Notes: a model not told the origin generated them from the sequence alone. Counted from the stretch's first letter, positions 11,411 through 23,270 are shown. The stretch is 64,000 nt of DNA from Paraspadella gotoi (GCA_051294375.1 CM119270.1:4968152-5032151); one strand, 5' to 3'. Translations and numbers: made by a program.

Positions 11411-14339
11411 TCTTAACCTTCATTATTATACTTTTCTTTCACATGAAACAACTTTTTAAGTTAAAATAAAGATGGGACAGGGGACATTGGTTCTACGTAT
11501 ACTCGAGATCAGCTGCACTCGCCACAAAAAATAATTTAAACAATACTTATTTTAAGAAAAATTTAAATAAATCATTAATAATAGTTAATTATAAACGCTT
11601 TACCCCAATTAGTATTAATTATATCTCCCTTATTAGTTGTTTTAAGTATCATTTACTCATCTCTTTTACATATCTCGTTTCCTTATAATGAATTTTCTTT
11701 CGTTATCAGCTCGTAATTTTCCGTTTATTTCTAATTGGCCCGTGGATGAGGTTTCGGCTTTTACGTTGTTTTCGAGTCGGACTAAGGGACAATTTCGTTT
11801 TAATATGTAGTTATTAAATCTATGATTAAATCATTTTCGGCTATCGTTTGCGAAGAAAGTTGATCCTTGGAAGGCGTATTGTCGTACGTTTTTTGCCCAT
11901 AATTTTGAACGCGAGGACGATTTTCCTTGAAAACTTTATATGAAGAAATAAGAAAATGTGTATTTTTCTGTAGCGCTCGATTTCGATATTTGGTACGATG
12001 AGTGGAATTAAACGTCTAATTTCTGAAATAAGTTTATTAAATCAGGTCCACGGTTCATAGTTATGGGGAAAATGACGAAAATAAGCGGCATTACGTGGGA
12101 GTCAACTTTGTCGCAGTCCCACGAGCGAAAGTTGGTTAACATTAAGATTTCTGAACTACGTAGTTCTAATCTTTAGTCGCGACCGGGATCGACGGTAAAG
12201 CGAGATCCTGTTCGGGCTAGAATGAGAAATAAGCGGAAAACTACGGAGACTGAGCGGAGGGAGAGTAATTTTGTATTATAGAACAGATTTATAGAGGAAA
12301 TGGTGAATACTGGTTATCTACTTAATAATATTGATGATATTTAATAAATTGGATTTACATTGGGTGACACGACTTTCGAGTGAGGCACCCCTTTGAAGTT
12401 ATTGCCGTTTATAATTTAAGTCCTCATTAATAAATAACTATTTTTTCACAATGGTTTATGTTCTAGTATCATCAACAACCGCGAGCAAGGAGGGCTGCCT
12501 AAGCTCATAACTACATTTACTCAAAGGTCGGGTTAACGTGAAACTTTGAACTACTTTTAACATTCTTCCTATTGTTTATACGTTTTCGTTGATTATTCTT
12601 ATCATGTCTCAATTTAATTAAAAAAAAACTCTGCCAATCCTAAAGTCGATTCCTAAACTTGTGACACCATCTTGCCTTTATTTCGCAGCTTCTGCGTGGT
12701 TACTGTGTGAAAAATTATTCGTCTCAACGATAATTCAACATGGGGATTATTCCAGAACAAGCAGAGTTGGACGCGGCAAACTTCTGATGAACTTGCTACG
12801 GGCGTTGGGCACCGGACTTTTCTAGCAACACGCGTCACCCGGTCCGTCCACGTGGGAAGTGTTGGAAGCCACATGAAACTTGAAAGGCATTCTTCAACAG
12901 GGAGACCTGACTCTTCAAAGCTGTCTAAGAGGGTAGATTGAGATTGGGCTTTGAGAGGCTGCAGCCAGAATGTTGTTATAGGGTGGGGAAAGATAGAGGA
13001 AGAGAGGGAAAGAGGTGGATGTAGAGAGGGAGAAGGGAGGATGAGGAAGGGAGGTGCAGGTGGCTGGGCCTGGTCCACTCATCAGAGAAGCGCCTCATAG
13101 GTACGTTGACGTTCTCAGCTTATTTTTTACATCGGACGAGATTTTGTGGTTGTTGTACTGTTGTTTTTTTGCTTTTTTATGGATCTCAGTACGGCAAAAA
13201 ATGAAAAAAACGTTGTTTAGTGTGATTATTCAGAAGATCGGAGCGTGAGTAGTGGAAATAATGTTAAACTATTTTGCTAAATTTATCACAACAAAAAAGA
13301 AAGGATTACAATCAAGATTTTCATTTAAAACTTACGAACTACAATAACAGCTCTACCCTAATCTGACAACTTAACCGAATTGTACCGTTTAAAAATTTCA
13401 TCAAAATAGTAAGGCAATTAAAAAATACCGAATTTAAAACATAGTTATTCTTGAAACTGAAGACAGAGCAGCCTAGACTCATGATCGCCAGTCGTCCGCC
13501 GCGATCGGGTTGGTGCGCGGGTGATGAGCGGGGAAGAGTGCTTGGTGGTCGGAGGAGCTTCTGGCGTGTTTCGCATGATGAGTCGGGGGTCTTGGGAAGG
13601 CGGTCAACGGGCGGCGTCGTCGTGTTGGAATAGAATGGAGGCATGAGAGCAAAAATTTGATATTTGATATGATCGAACAAGGTTTTAGCGTAGAGATGTA
13701 TATGAATTAATATAGGGAACAAAAATATTTTTTTGTTTTCATTTGTCTCGGGAAAGTATAAGTTGTAAAGTTTAATAAATACATTAATTTGTGTAATTTC
13801 TATAATTTAATTTTAAAATATATATTTTTATATGATTCAGATTTTTTATAAAAAAGTTGAATAAAATATATAACATGTATTTAAAATTCTGGTCATCTTC
13901 AGATTTAGGGAAACGATAATTTTACTTTTTTAAGTCTCTGTAATAGAAATTATAGTTTTATATGTTAAGAAGTTTGTAAGTCGATGTTTTTGGGCAATCT
14001 TAACATTTAAAGATATCATATAATTTGTTAAATTGTTTGTTAGTTTTTTTACGGCGATACAAATGTTTAAAATAAAATTTTGAATTTAATAATTTTAGGA
14101 TATTACTAATGAATATTAGTGATTTACTATAATGTTGAAATTATGTTATGCTAAAATAGAAATTTTTTACAAAGGTTGTAAAGATTTGTTAATTAAATAT
14201 CATAAGGCAGAAAAAGAAATAACGTTTCAGTCACATCAATTTTTCATGTAACGCTGAAATGCAGGAAACTGTGCCCTTTAACTGTAATTTATTTAAACTG
14301 AATTTAAGTCTTTACATAATTTATTTTTAATCCCTTAAT
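11411..14339. other. No gene recognised
   Basis: Long AT-rich stretch. 12650-13080 and 13440-13640 hold open frames of 60-141 codons, Pro/Ser-rich or overlapping on both strands. They have no recognisable motif and no consistent exon structure. Confidence 0.45.
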
Positions 14340-14513
14340 TTACCAGCTAACACGTAATTTAACCTTAAAACTAATTTACTCCAACCTAATTTACTCCAAC
14401 CCTAAGTGTTTAGCCTTCGAAACTAATATTACGGACTCAAATAGCCATAATTTACCTACTTAATTTACCCGCCTATATTTTTACTCTTAAACTAATTTAC
14501 CCTTAACCCTAAT
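14340..14513 (-). repeat. C-rich copy of the 8815-9350 minisatellite, ending at a gap
   Basis: Degenerate repeats of CTAATTTACCC and CCAACCCTAA, the reverse complement of the unit at 8815-9350, run directly into the N gap. The array probably caused the assembly break. Confidence 0.75.
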
Positions 14514-14538
14514 NNNNNNNNNNNNNNNNNNNNNNNNN
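14514..14538. other. Assembly gap (25 N)
   Basis: Exactly 25 N, a conventional scaffold-join length. The true gap size is unknown. Order and orientation of the flanking contigs rest only on the scaffolding. Confidence 0.99.
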
Positions 14539-15169
14539 AGAGAGTAGATATAGTTATTAGTAGCTGATTGCTTATTGAGATATCATATGTCAGAGAGAGC
14601 GTGCGCCACACTGGTGACTATTCGTGACTCTATCGACAGATTACTGTGATTATTATTATTAAATTTCTCTCGATAGAGATCGTTTTCTTTCGTTATGGGT
14701 GTATATCCATTTGGGCTGTCATTTGACTATAGTCGCTTTAAAAGATGCTTGTCATGGCTACATGCAATTCGATTCTACACTAGCGACTCGCTCGCACGTG
14801 GTCTTCTCTCTCACGTACAGCAGGGACTCAGGCTGCCCGTCCAGCTTCTCCGTGGCGCGTCTCGATGGCGCGGTTCTCGGAAGCTCTGGTCGTTGTCGCG
14901 CCCGAGGTGATCGAGGGGGCAGGGACGCAGCGGAGAAGGTCATCGGGATCGTCGGTTCAGCACTCCGGGCGATTTTTAAGATCGTGAGCGTGTCTTCACC
15001 CGATGGAGGACGAGAGGAGGAGGAGCGACACAAATGCGCGCACGGCGTATGACACCTTTCTGCGAGATCATCAGGACGCTACGACGTATCGGACGTAGAT
15101 TGCTGGCGGAGCGGGTAACAGGCGCCCGCCTGGGAAGGGCCCCGAGAAAAAAAGATGGCGGAGGCGGCG

Positions 15170-15300
15170 GGTTGGGGTCCGTTGGGGTCGGGTTGGGTCG
15201 GGTTGGGTCGGGTTTTGCGTGTGCGGGTGTGGGGTCGGGTTGGGGTCGGGTTGGGTCCGGGGGTTGGGTCGGTTTATGGATCGGGTTGGGTCAGGAAGGG
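15170..15300 (+). repeat. GGGTTGGGTC tandem repeat, G-quadruplex-prone
   Basis: About ten degenerate copies of a 10-base unit GGGTTGGGTC. A short remnant (GGGTCGGGTTGGGTC) occurs at about 5680-5695, at the edge of the duplicated 0.9-kb segment. Confidence 0.85.
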
Positions 15301-16222
15301 AGAGAAAAGGTTGGCAAGTTCTGCAACTTCCGGATTTTTGATTAACTTGAATTGAACAAGTTTTTATATTTTTAAATGATACAGTTATTTTATCTTTAAA
15401 TGATACAGTATTGTGATATTTTTTTTCTAATTGCGCCAGATATTTTCGCTTATTCAACAAGTGGTACCTGCGGAAATGTTACTGCGGGTTATGCTAGTTT
15501 ATGTGACAGTACTACCTGGCGCACTCTTCGCATCTATGACTATGGATCCATACATATATTTAAAGCGAATTTACGACTTCGCGAATTTTAAAATAAAATG
15601 GAGTGTTAGATTAACTTCTTTCAGTTATTGGCGTCTTGCAAACCCAGAGTACATAGTAAAGGTTGAGAACGGTACTTGATAAGTCCCCGTCTTTTTCGTT
15701 TACATTTCCCTAATATCCACAAGTGATTGAAACCGATTTGGAAGTGTTAGGCGCACCCAATTCGCCAGATAATCCTCGCTTACGTCCAAAAAGTGTTTTT
15801 GAATTTTTGATTCTCTTCCATGGAACAAGAAGCAGCGGCAAGAGAGCGTATAAGAGAGCAGTCAGAATGCCGAGCGCGGAACAGACAATTCGCTAAGATT
15901 TAAGTACGCTTTAGGAGGAAGAGGAGTGTTAACATGGTAAAGCATAGATTACTACAGTATCATACATTCGCAGAATGTATCGGAAATAAATTTAGATTTT
16001 TGAAATATTAACGAATTTCCGTAGTCTAGTATCAGCTTCCAGGTTTTTTAATTTTTTTTATTTGTTTGAAAGATAAATAGGAGCAATGACTAATAAATAA
16101 ATTAAAAAATGTTTAATAATTGACTCGTAATACTCCGCCTCCCTTTAAAAACCGGCGGAAGAAGGCAAAACGCCCGGGGAGATTTCTATCATTTGTTACC
16201 TTGAAAACAAATACAACAATTC
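15285..16222. repeat. Indel-rich copy of the 5685-6585 segment
   Basis: Direct-repeat partner of 5685-6585, with frequent single-base insertions and deletions throughout. It lies in the first 1.7 kb after an N gap, so poor consensus at a contig end is a likely cause. Confidence 0.8.
15736..15874 (-). pseudogene. Damaged second copy of the Tdc exon at 6120-6254
   Basis: Aligns with the clean exon but has several frameshifting indels. The acceptor is altered: the clean copy has CTGTTCCAG before the exon, whereas here the AG is missing. Positionally it is the right next exon for the Tdc gene at 16311-17565. It may therefore be the genuine exon read with low accuracy rather than a biological pseudogene. 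Confidence 0.6.
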
Positions 16223-16310
16223 TAATTAATATATTATTAATATGTTTTGATATGAATATTTTTTTTTTAAACAACATTATTTCAATCTCATAGTTTGAGA
16301 TTATCTCAGC

Positions 16311-16370
16311 CTGCAGCCAAATCCATCATGATGGTTTCCACAGCTCCGTACACAGCGGGACTGCGCGGCG
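16311..16370 (-). CDS. Tyrosine decarboxylase exon, frame broken by single-base insertions
   Basis: On the minus strand the acceptor CTTAACAG is followed by DNA that reads, after allowing about four one-base insertions, as the family motif SPACTELET followed by IMMDWL. That is the segment expected directly after the GFSW motif encoded by the exon at 16851-16941. The expected donor region reads GCTGAGA where GTGAGA would fit. I do not give a corrected sequence. The exon sits within 2 kb of the N gap, so sequence error is the leading explanation. Confidence 0.6.
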
Positions 16371-16385
16371 CTGTTAAGAAGAAAG

Positions 16386-16388
16386 GGA

Positions 16389-16422
<34 letters not shown>

Positions 16423-16456
16423 AGAGAGAGAGAGAGAGATAGAGAGAGAGAGAGAT
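16386..16456. repeat. GA microsatellite
   Basis: Interrupted GA dinucleotide run. Confidence 0.95.
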
Positions 16457-16850
16457 AGCGAGTATACAGCGTTCCGACTTTCAGTATAACTGAAAAAAAT
16501 CTTTCACTTTATTAGCTTTCGTAATGTTATGCGAATTATTTTAGGCTCTGGTGGTTTTTGTAATCAGATTCCCTGACATGCACAAGAGCCAAAAAAGCCC
16601 CCCGCCAAAAAGTAAAAAAGAAAAAAAGGACAACCAAAATCAAAAGAATTAACAATTTTTATTAATAATATAAATATGGATAAAGTAATACTAATATCGA
16701 AATTGATGTTTCCATTCAGCAGTGCTTGCAAGCCGCCCAAATCTATATGCATCATGGTGTGGAAAAAGGCAACAGCATATCCGCAGAGAACAAACAAGCA
16801 TTCTTCTTAAAAGCGAAAAAAGAAGGAAAGATGACTCAAAAGTGACTCAC

Positions 16851-16941
16851 CCAAGAAAACCCTACGCAACCGATGGCATCGCTGAGCATGTCGCCCAAAA
16901 TGGAAGGGAACGAGTTTCCGGCCGGAAAGTAAGCGTGGAAT
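16851..16941 (-). CDS. Tyrosine decarboxylase exon, 30 codons
   Basis: Flanked by acceptor CTACCACAG and donor GTGAGT. It starts in phase 2 (completing an Arg codon) and encodes [17 protein letters not shown] followed by [13 protein letters not shown]. This is a signature of group II decarboxylases; the [19 protein letters not shown] wording is that of insect tyrosine decarboxylases rather than dopa or histidine decarboxylase. Confidence 0.92.
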
Positions 16942-17565
16942 CTGTGGTAGTTGAGGTTAATTTGTTTATTTATTAAGTAGAAATAAAAGATATACTAATC
17001 TCTATTAGTCTCAATCAATATGATCAATCTTCATTGGTAACCTGAGTTATACCACTCTTCATTTCGAACCACCATTCAAGTGTTGGTACTGTTTACAATA
17101 CTCAAGATTCCTTCAAACCTGGGGTGTTGCCAGTGCGTGACTCCTGGCATGATCTTCCCTTCCACGTCCTTGAGAATGTCGTCCCAGGATTCTCCGACCC
17201 TCGGGGCTTCGGGGGGCAAAAGGGTTCGCAGGTAACCCGGTTCGACCTCTGGGGTCACGCGTCGGGTGCTGGAGTGAGATGGGGTTTTTTTTTCTCATCT
17301 TACTTAGCTCATCTGATATTATTCAAATTTACCACGATGTAGTAAAAACATTGTGTGCATTGTGCAGGTAATCTAAGAAGTACATCGTCAATAAGTTCAT
17401 CTCTTACTCACTTGATGTTGTGCAGGTAATCTATGATGTAGTCCACCATTTCGTATCCTCTCTTCCTGAATTCTTCAGGATCCATTTTTCCGTAGTTTCC
17501 TGCGTCGTCATCGTCGTCGTCTTCTTCTCTCGGTCCGTTAGCCTCGTTCTCAGCTTGCGCTGAAG
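16851..17565 (-). CDS. Tdc: Tyrosine decarboxylase (partial gene, N-terminal region)
   Basis: PLP-dependent aromatic amino acid decarboxylase of group II. The family converts tyrosine to tyramine, the precursor of octopamine, in the cytosol of aminergic neurons. The clean exons are 17412-17565, 17119-17268 and 16851-16941, joined in consistent phases (2 then 2). Damaged continuation exons lie at 16311-16370 and 15736-15874, with a clean alternative of the last at 6120-6254. The visible protein starts with an acidic stretch, then [53 protein letters not shown] and [12 protein letters not shown]. The PLP-binding lysine region and C-terminus are not in the window. THWQHPRF and STRRVTP-type wording favours tyrosine decarboxylase over dopa decarboxylase. 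The first intron contains a dispersed repeat copy at 17689-17840 if coding continues upstream. Confidence 0.88.
17119..17268 (-). CDS. Tyrosine decarboxylase exon, 49 codons
   Basis: Acceptor TCTCACTCCAG, donor GTTTGA, in phase 2 and out phase 2. It encodes [20 protein letters not shown], then [18 protein letters not shown] and THWQHPR. The donor GTTTGA is weaker than the others, but it is confirmed by the exact phase and family continuity into the next exon (R then FHAYFP). Confidence 0.92.
17412..17565 (-). CDS. Tyrosine decarboxylase exon with acidic leader
   Basis: Acceptor TTTCTTTCTTAACAG, donor GTGAGT, out phase 2. It encodes an acidic stretch with six consecutive Asp, then [20 protein letters not shown]. 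The internal Met of MDPEEF is the usual start in this family. The in-frame sequence before it implies either a 5' UTR exon or an N-terminal extension from an exon further upstream that I could not identify. Confidence 0.88.
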
Positions 17566-17688
17566 CTGTTAAGAAAGAAACGAGACCTGTGTGGCGCCTC
17601 ACGTCCAGCATCCTTCAGCCAAATCCATTGGCTCTGAGGGGGAACACACCATCCCAGGCGTAGTGTTCCATCCACAGTCCTAACGACT

Positions 17689-17840
17689 TCCCTCTGCGTT
17701 GGCAAAGCGAGACCGTCCTAGGGTAACCGCGCCAGTGACTGAAGGCGTCACCGAGGGTCGGAAGTCCCTAAAGCCAACAGTTAGATGCCCCATCCCAATG
17801 GGCATCACAGGCAACCCGGCTGTTGCCATACCAGCCAAGA
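17689..17840 (-). repeat. Dispersed repeat, family B
   Basis: Contains CCTCTGCGTTGGCAAAGC, GTAACCGCGCCAGTGAC and GATGCCCCATCCCAATGGGC. The same order is found at 26402-26530 and (reverse) 33365-33515 in the palindrome arms. It is GC-richer than its surroundings and its origin is unknown. Confidence 0.8.
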
Positions 17841-18648
17841 TTTGTCCATAATAGTTATATTGGTAACACAAGTTTTGTTTATCCTACAAAACTTATTGTC
17901 TCACTCACCATTTTCTCCTCGCGCGCGTTCGATCTTTTGTTTAATTTTGAGTCGATCCAAATCTGCGGTCAATTGCGTTGTCATGGCGACAAATCGATCT
18001 GATGATAAGCAACAAGTTTAAGAGAAAGCGGAATGAATAAAATATAAGGACAAAACTGAAAACTAATCAATACTGACAAATACTGGGGAATTCAGTGGCT
18101 CCACTACGACCATAACAAAATCTACATCCCGTGAACAAGATGGAGGCAAAGAACAAAAGATATTAGACTTAAGAAAATTATAAGTATTTACTTCAAATTG
18201 ATTTAAACAAAAAGGTTTTGGGTGAGTAAGGATTAGCGCTAAGCTACTTTCTCTCAATCAATTTCCGGGCGACAAAATTTCGAACGAAAAACTTTTTCGA
18301 GAATTTCTTAAATAATTTGGAAAGTTTATAATCCTGCCTCATGTAATTATTAGAATCCCGCTTAAACATCTTCCCTTTCCAGTTGACGGGTTTAAATCCT
18401 TTTTCTTGTCAAACGATTTGCATCAGAAACGAGGATTTCAAGCGAAACTCAAAACTTTAGTCAAAACTTAATTTTAAGTCAAAACGTGGAAAGAGGCGAC
18501 CCTCGCCTTAAAGTGCAGCCAAGCGAATCTCAGCGTCGTTTTCATAAAATGGCGAACACGATCTCCTCCAGTTTCCTTTTTTCCTCGTGATGGGAAAATC
18601 CATACAGAGTGCGTCCAACAAGTAAGAGAGAGAGGGGAGAGAGAGAGA

Positions 18649-18724
<76 letters not shown>

Positions 18725-18805
18725 GCCTCGAGAGCAGGTCCTTCTGCCGACGTAATATTGCTCACAAAAAAAAACAATATCGCTTCGGTTGGAGGTAGAA
18801 GGCAG

Positions 18806-18837
<32 letters not shown>

Positions 18838-19569
18838 AGAGATAGAGATTCTCTACCATGCCTCCTCCTTAATATATTTTTTTCTCATCGGAATATCATT
18901 ACTCAAATCGGTGAAATAGGACTTGGCGAGAGAAATGGAATAGAGAAGAAAGAGAAAGAAAAACAGTTTTTTAAATTAAAAAAAAGGAATAACAAAAGAC
19001 AAGAGAATCGTAATCCTTATTCGCCTCCAGAGTGCCATCAATCTGCTTAATCGAAGATGTTTTAATATTCGAGCCATCGAGACGCGAGACGGGGCCATGG
19101 AGAACTCGTCTTAGTGACACGATGATTTCAAAGTCTCAATCAGTGACGTAGAATCTAAACCGAAAAGATCTCGTGGGGACCACAACCTCGTCCACGACGA
19201 CCACAACTTAAACGCCCACCGTCACAACGACAACTACGGCGTCTCCCGGCGATGAGGACGACGATAACAGAGAAACGGAAAACGTGGGCGCGCCCGAGAG
19301 TTGACGTCATAAAACCTAAACGACTTCCGGTTCATCGAATCGAGACGAAGTTCGTAAAGAGACAAAAGTATATTGATCGGATTGTGTCGACGACGGCGGT
19401 TGACGATGACGGACGACGATGACGACGGACGAACGTCGAAGTCATAGGAGTTGAAAAATAGCAAGGCTGACACATGCGCATCAAAGAATGAGGCAAAAGG
19501 GCGAGGGGACTTAATTTACGCATTAATGTCATCTAAACGATGACATAAGTTATCAAAGTCACATATCTT
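17841..19569. other. No gene recognised; microsatellites and GACGAC low complexity
   Basis: Includes GA runs (18627-18720 and 18800-18842) and a GACGACGATGACG stretch near 19385-19440. Short frames are repeat-derived. Confidence 0.45.
18627..18842. repeat. Two GA microsatellites
   Basis: Interrupted GA runs at about 18627-18722 and 18804-18842, separated by about 80 bases of unique DNA. Confidence 0.93.
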
Positions 19570-19690
19570 GTGAGTTTGATGGAGGCCTTAAACCACCAAA
19601 GCCTGTCCATTGTCCAAAGACAATGACAAAATAGGTTATTTATTAAATGAATGGATAATTTTTATAATGGTTGTACCGATTTCTTGAGAC
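19570..19690 (+). mobile_element. SINE tail fragment, family A
   Basis: GATGGAGGCCTTAAACCACC, CAAAGCCTGTCCA, TTATTAAATGAATGGATAAT and GGTTGTACCGATTTC appear in the same order as in the fuller copy at 25916-26325. Confidence 0.75.
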
Positions 19691-19974
19691 AAAATTTAAA
19701 AAGTATCAAAGGTACAATCAAATATTATCAACGTTGTTGCAGATGTCATAAAAGACTAAGTCAAAAGGAAGAAACATAAATCCCAATTATCATCAAAAAC
19801 AAATTCAAATATTAATCATCGATGGTTAAAGAAAAATGTCGTCAAAGATAAAATAAAAAACACCAGAGATAAATTTAAATGCTTTAAAAGACTAAGCAAA
19901 ATATCAAGTCAAATGTAATAAAGAGTCAAGACAAATAACAAGCAAGTCAAAGCCTAAGACCACCTACAGCATAA

Positions 19975-20240
19975 GGGTCAAGCCAAATGTGATCAACGAC
20001 AAAGACAAATTTCATTAAAGACAAAGTCAAATGTCATCAACGAATAAGTCAAATGTCATCAAAGACAAAGTTAAATGTCATGAAAGACAAAGTCAAATGG
20101 CATCAAACACAAAACCAAATGACATCAAAGACAAAACAAAATGTCATCTAAGTCAAAGTCAAATGACATCAAAGTCAAAGTCAAATGACATCAAAGTCAA
20201 AGCCAAATGTCTCCAAAGACAAAGTCAAATGTCATCAAGA
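19975..20240. repeat. 22-bp tandem repeat, about 12 copies
   Basis: Unit close to AAATGTCATCAAAGACAAAG plus TC. Because 22 is not a multiple of 3, three units give a 22-residue peptide period in the 102-codon open frame here. The frame is best explained as repeat translation. Confidence 0.85.
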
Positions 20241-20496
20241 TCGAAGTGTAGGAACCAATCTGATTGCTATGCTGATTCCGTCATCAATCCCCTTAATCGA
20301 CTGGGCCTCGATCTTCCAGGCTTTACGACTTTGCATTAACTTCATCGCCGCCACTGATACCCATTGATAACTTCTCAATGACAACTCCTGTCTTTTGCGA
20401 CGGCACAAATGCTCCCATGTTCAAAAATACTTTTTTGAGTATTTTTTAAAAAAATTCATTGTGATATAAATCCTTTCTTTTCGTTGTTTGGGACGA

Positions 20497-20565
20497 TTAG
20501 AGACAGTTTGAGTTTAGTTTTGACAACGATTTTATTTAATTCAACTAAACTCAAACTGTCTCTAA
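20497..20565. repeat. 23-bp perfect inverted repeat
   Basis: AGAGACAGTTTGAGTTTAGT (within 20497-20519) is exactly complemented at 20543-20565, with a 23-base loop. It resembles a small fold-back element. No coding content. Confidence 0.8.
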
Positions 20566-20740
20566 AAAAAATTCATTAAATTAATAAACGATGTTGTCTT
20601 AAATATACGGAGTATAGCTTAAAAAGTTGATGAAAAAATGATACAGGCCTATGAAGTTTTACGTAATTTTACTTTACACTAGAGTAAATTTTCAAAATTC
20701 ATCGTAAATACTATGGTGGACTAAAATCCACCAACCGTTC

Positions 20741-20895
20741 ATCGGTCAAGTCATTCGCCTCCCAACCCAAAGGTCCGGGGTTCTTGCCCGGTGGTCGCCT
20801 AGCAGTTATGAGGGACGGGGCGCTTAACCCGCCTGTAACACGGTGTTAGAGCCTGATCCGAAGCTCAGGGACTGCTTATATTGAACGGTTATGTC
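20741..20895 (+). mobile_element. tRNA-like SINE, family C
   Basis: Second copy of the element at 11262-11410. AAGTCATTCGCCTCCCAACC, CAAAGGTCCGGGGTTC (B-box-like) and GAGGGACGGGGCGC precede CTCAGGGACTGCTTATATTG. The upstream CGGTCAAGTC fits a tRNA D-arm remnant. Confidence 0.7.
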
Positions 20896-22166
20896 ATTAA
20901 TACATAACAATAATTACTGTCTCTTCAATACCTAGATTCGTAGATTTTCAATCATTAATAAATTAAGTATAATTTTTTCATGAAATTTTAAAAAAAATAT
21001 TTATTTAAAATTTAAGAAATTGCGTATGAAGACCCATTTTTAAAGGTTTATTTCCTTTTTTTAAACAATATTAATTTGATTAAAAGAGCAACATAACCGA
21101 GAAAAAAAATAATCTTTTCGAAATGGGGAAATATTAAGGTTATATTTAATATAAAATGGGTACAACCAATATTAAAATTATCCATTTTTACTTGAACCTC
21201 GATTGCTCGCGGAGAGGTGCAGATCCAACCATAAGACCTTGTTTTATATTAACACTAATCTAATGATCAGCACGGAATGATGTACGGTATCTTGTGTTGT
21301 GTAGTTGCTTTCTTTATTTCCAGACGACAACACTAACGTCCGCACCAAAATAATTTAAACCAATAAAAACAAATACAAAAAATAAATAAAATTGTAAATA
21401 TTAAATATTCTAAAATCTAAAAAAACTATAAATGTGGAACAAGTAATTTTGCAATCTTCATAAGACGAAAATAAATTCAGTACAACCCCTTGAAATTGGG
21501 TGCCCCGTTTTAAATAGATTTTGTCAGACTTAAACTGAGTCCGATATGATAAAACAGAAAAATGTAAATAACTCTTAAAAGTTAAACAAATTGATAGTGA
21601 AGCAGTGATGAGAAAATATCGATCAAACATTTCTAGGAATTCGAAAAGATTAGCCAAATTAACGTAGTGATTCATAACAAATGCAGAACTGTAAAATTAG
21701 AAAAGATCTTTAACATTTTTTAAAATTCTAATACAGAAAATTCCATCGTTGCATAAAAAACAAACAAATCAAGTACTCATCACTGCTCTCGGTAATTTTG
21801 ACCAGAAAAGATATTTAATAAATTAATACAAAATAGATAAAGTCGAAATAGACGTCAAAATGCAAAAAAACAAAAACAAAACAAAAAAAAACAACAAAAA
21901 AAAACAACAAAAAAATCAAATACTGAAAAGGTAAGTGAGCGAATTCGCCAAGTCACTCACCATCGACAGACGCGACGTCTTCGGCCGAAGGAAAGACGAA
22001 GTTTCGAGCGGCGCTGAATTTAAAGTCGGAAAGATGGAAAGAAAGAAAGAAGGAAAGAAGGAAAGAAAGAATGATGGAAAGAAGAAATAAATGCGACAAA
22101 GTTGCGACGAGGGAAGGGAGGAGTTTTGTGAGGATGAGGAGGTGACTGAGGAGGAAAGGGAGGAAA
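20896..22166. other. No gene recognised; AT-rich DNA up to the gap
   Basis: AT-rich with A-runs. A reversed SINE tail (GGGTACAACCAATATTAAAA) lies near 21157-21185. GAAAGAAAGAAGG repeats fill 22030-22085. Confidence 0.45.
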
Positions 22167-22191
22167 NNNNNNNNNNNNNNNNNNNNNNNNN
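22167..22191. other. Assembly gap (25 N)
   Basis: Twenty-five N. The left arm of the large palindrome begins about 5 bases after it, so the palindrome edge coincides with a contig end. Confidence 0.99.
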
Positions 22192-23084
22192 TTTTGTTTC
22201 TAAACCAACAAATTCTAAAATATAAGGATTCCTAAGCACTTAAGAATTTTGGGTTGATGAATTTCCTATTATTTTTATATTTTTTTTATGTGATGCACGC
22301 TTTACCGCGCGCGGTGATTAGTCGTGGACCAGTTGTAAACGTTGATTCGAATTTTCTCTCTTTGTCATTTGAGATGTTCTTGTTGGCTATTTTAAATTTA
22401 AATCCGCGCGGCGATGTCTGGATTGTTTTTTTGTTTTTTTGTTTTTTTTTGTTTTTTTTATTTTTTTTTTCTCTAACACAAAAAACCAAATTGCTACTCT
22501 TTGAAAAATCCGAGAAAATGTTATTTTTTTCTCTTTTTCAGGCGGGTGGAGATGGAAAAAGTTTACCTATCTAAGTCATGTATATATAACTATCAGTGAT
22601 AATTTATCACCAAATGTTATATCATGTATTCATCATTGTCCAATTGATTTGAACAATAAAGTAAATGTTTGTAATCTTTTTTAGACTTTTTATTGGAGAA
22701 TTCGTGGTGAAAATTAGTCCGTGCCACTCTTTGCCCTTTAGCTATAATCTATTCTGTTAAGGCATCTGTTAAAGTTCATTAGATTATTTCATTTGTGTGC
22801 TAATTTTTCTCTTCCAGTTTTCTCATTTTCTTTATTTTTTCATGAAAATGAACATACAATATGCACATAAAGTTAAAGTTTTATTTAACAGTGAAAGAAA
22901 ATAATATTATTAAAAAGAAGATAAATAGAAGAGAAATTAAACGTAAATTTCTCAAACGTATATACCACCAGTTGTAACAGCAGTTGTACCAATTTCATAA
23001 AATCCAGCTCCTTGTATTTTGATGCTAGCGATGAGTATTCTCCGATCTAATACTTTAAGGGAGTGGTCTTCTTTGAAATATAAC

Positions 23085-23270
23085 CACTTCGTTGATAAGG
23101 AAGCCAGGTAATTGGGAGAATGAAAATGAAACTGTGTGAGAGTCTTGATTAAAAGCTTGCAGGGACCTGCTATGTTATTATCTTGTAAGAGTGATGAGGA
23201 CTTAAACCACCAAAGCTTATTTATTAAATGAATGGATAATTTTTTATTGGTTTACAAATTCATAAGGAAC
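23085..23270 (+). mobile_element. SINE fragment, family A (left arm)
   Basis: GAGAGTCTTGATTAAAAGCT, TGCAGGGACCTGCTATG, TTATCTTGTAAGAGTGATG and TTATTAAATGAATGGATAAT run in family order. The mirror copy is at 36625-36800. Confidence 0.75.

Noticed and set aside
12653-13078. 141-codon Pro/Ser-rich minus-strand frame
   Set aside because: No family resemblance, low-complexity N-terminal half, no matching exons nearby.
20031-20339. 102-codon Lys/Ser-rich frame with internal periodicity
   Set aside because: Peptide period of 22 residues equals three 22-bp DNA repeats; reads as repeat translation, not selection for protein.
21950-22010. Possible minus-strand exon end (GATG then GTGAGT) near the gap
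   Set aside because: Only a donor-like site; the upstream frame is cut by the N gap and has no recognisable residues.
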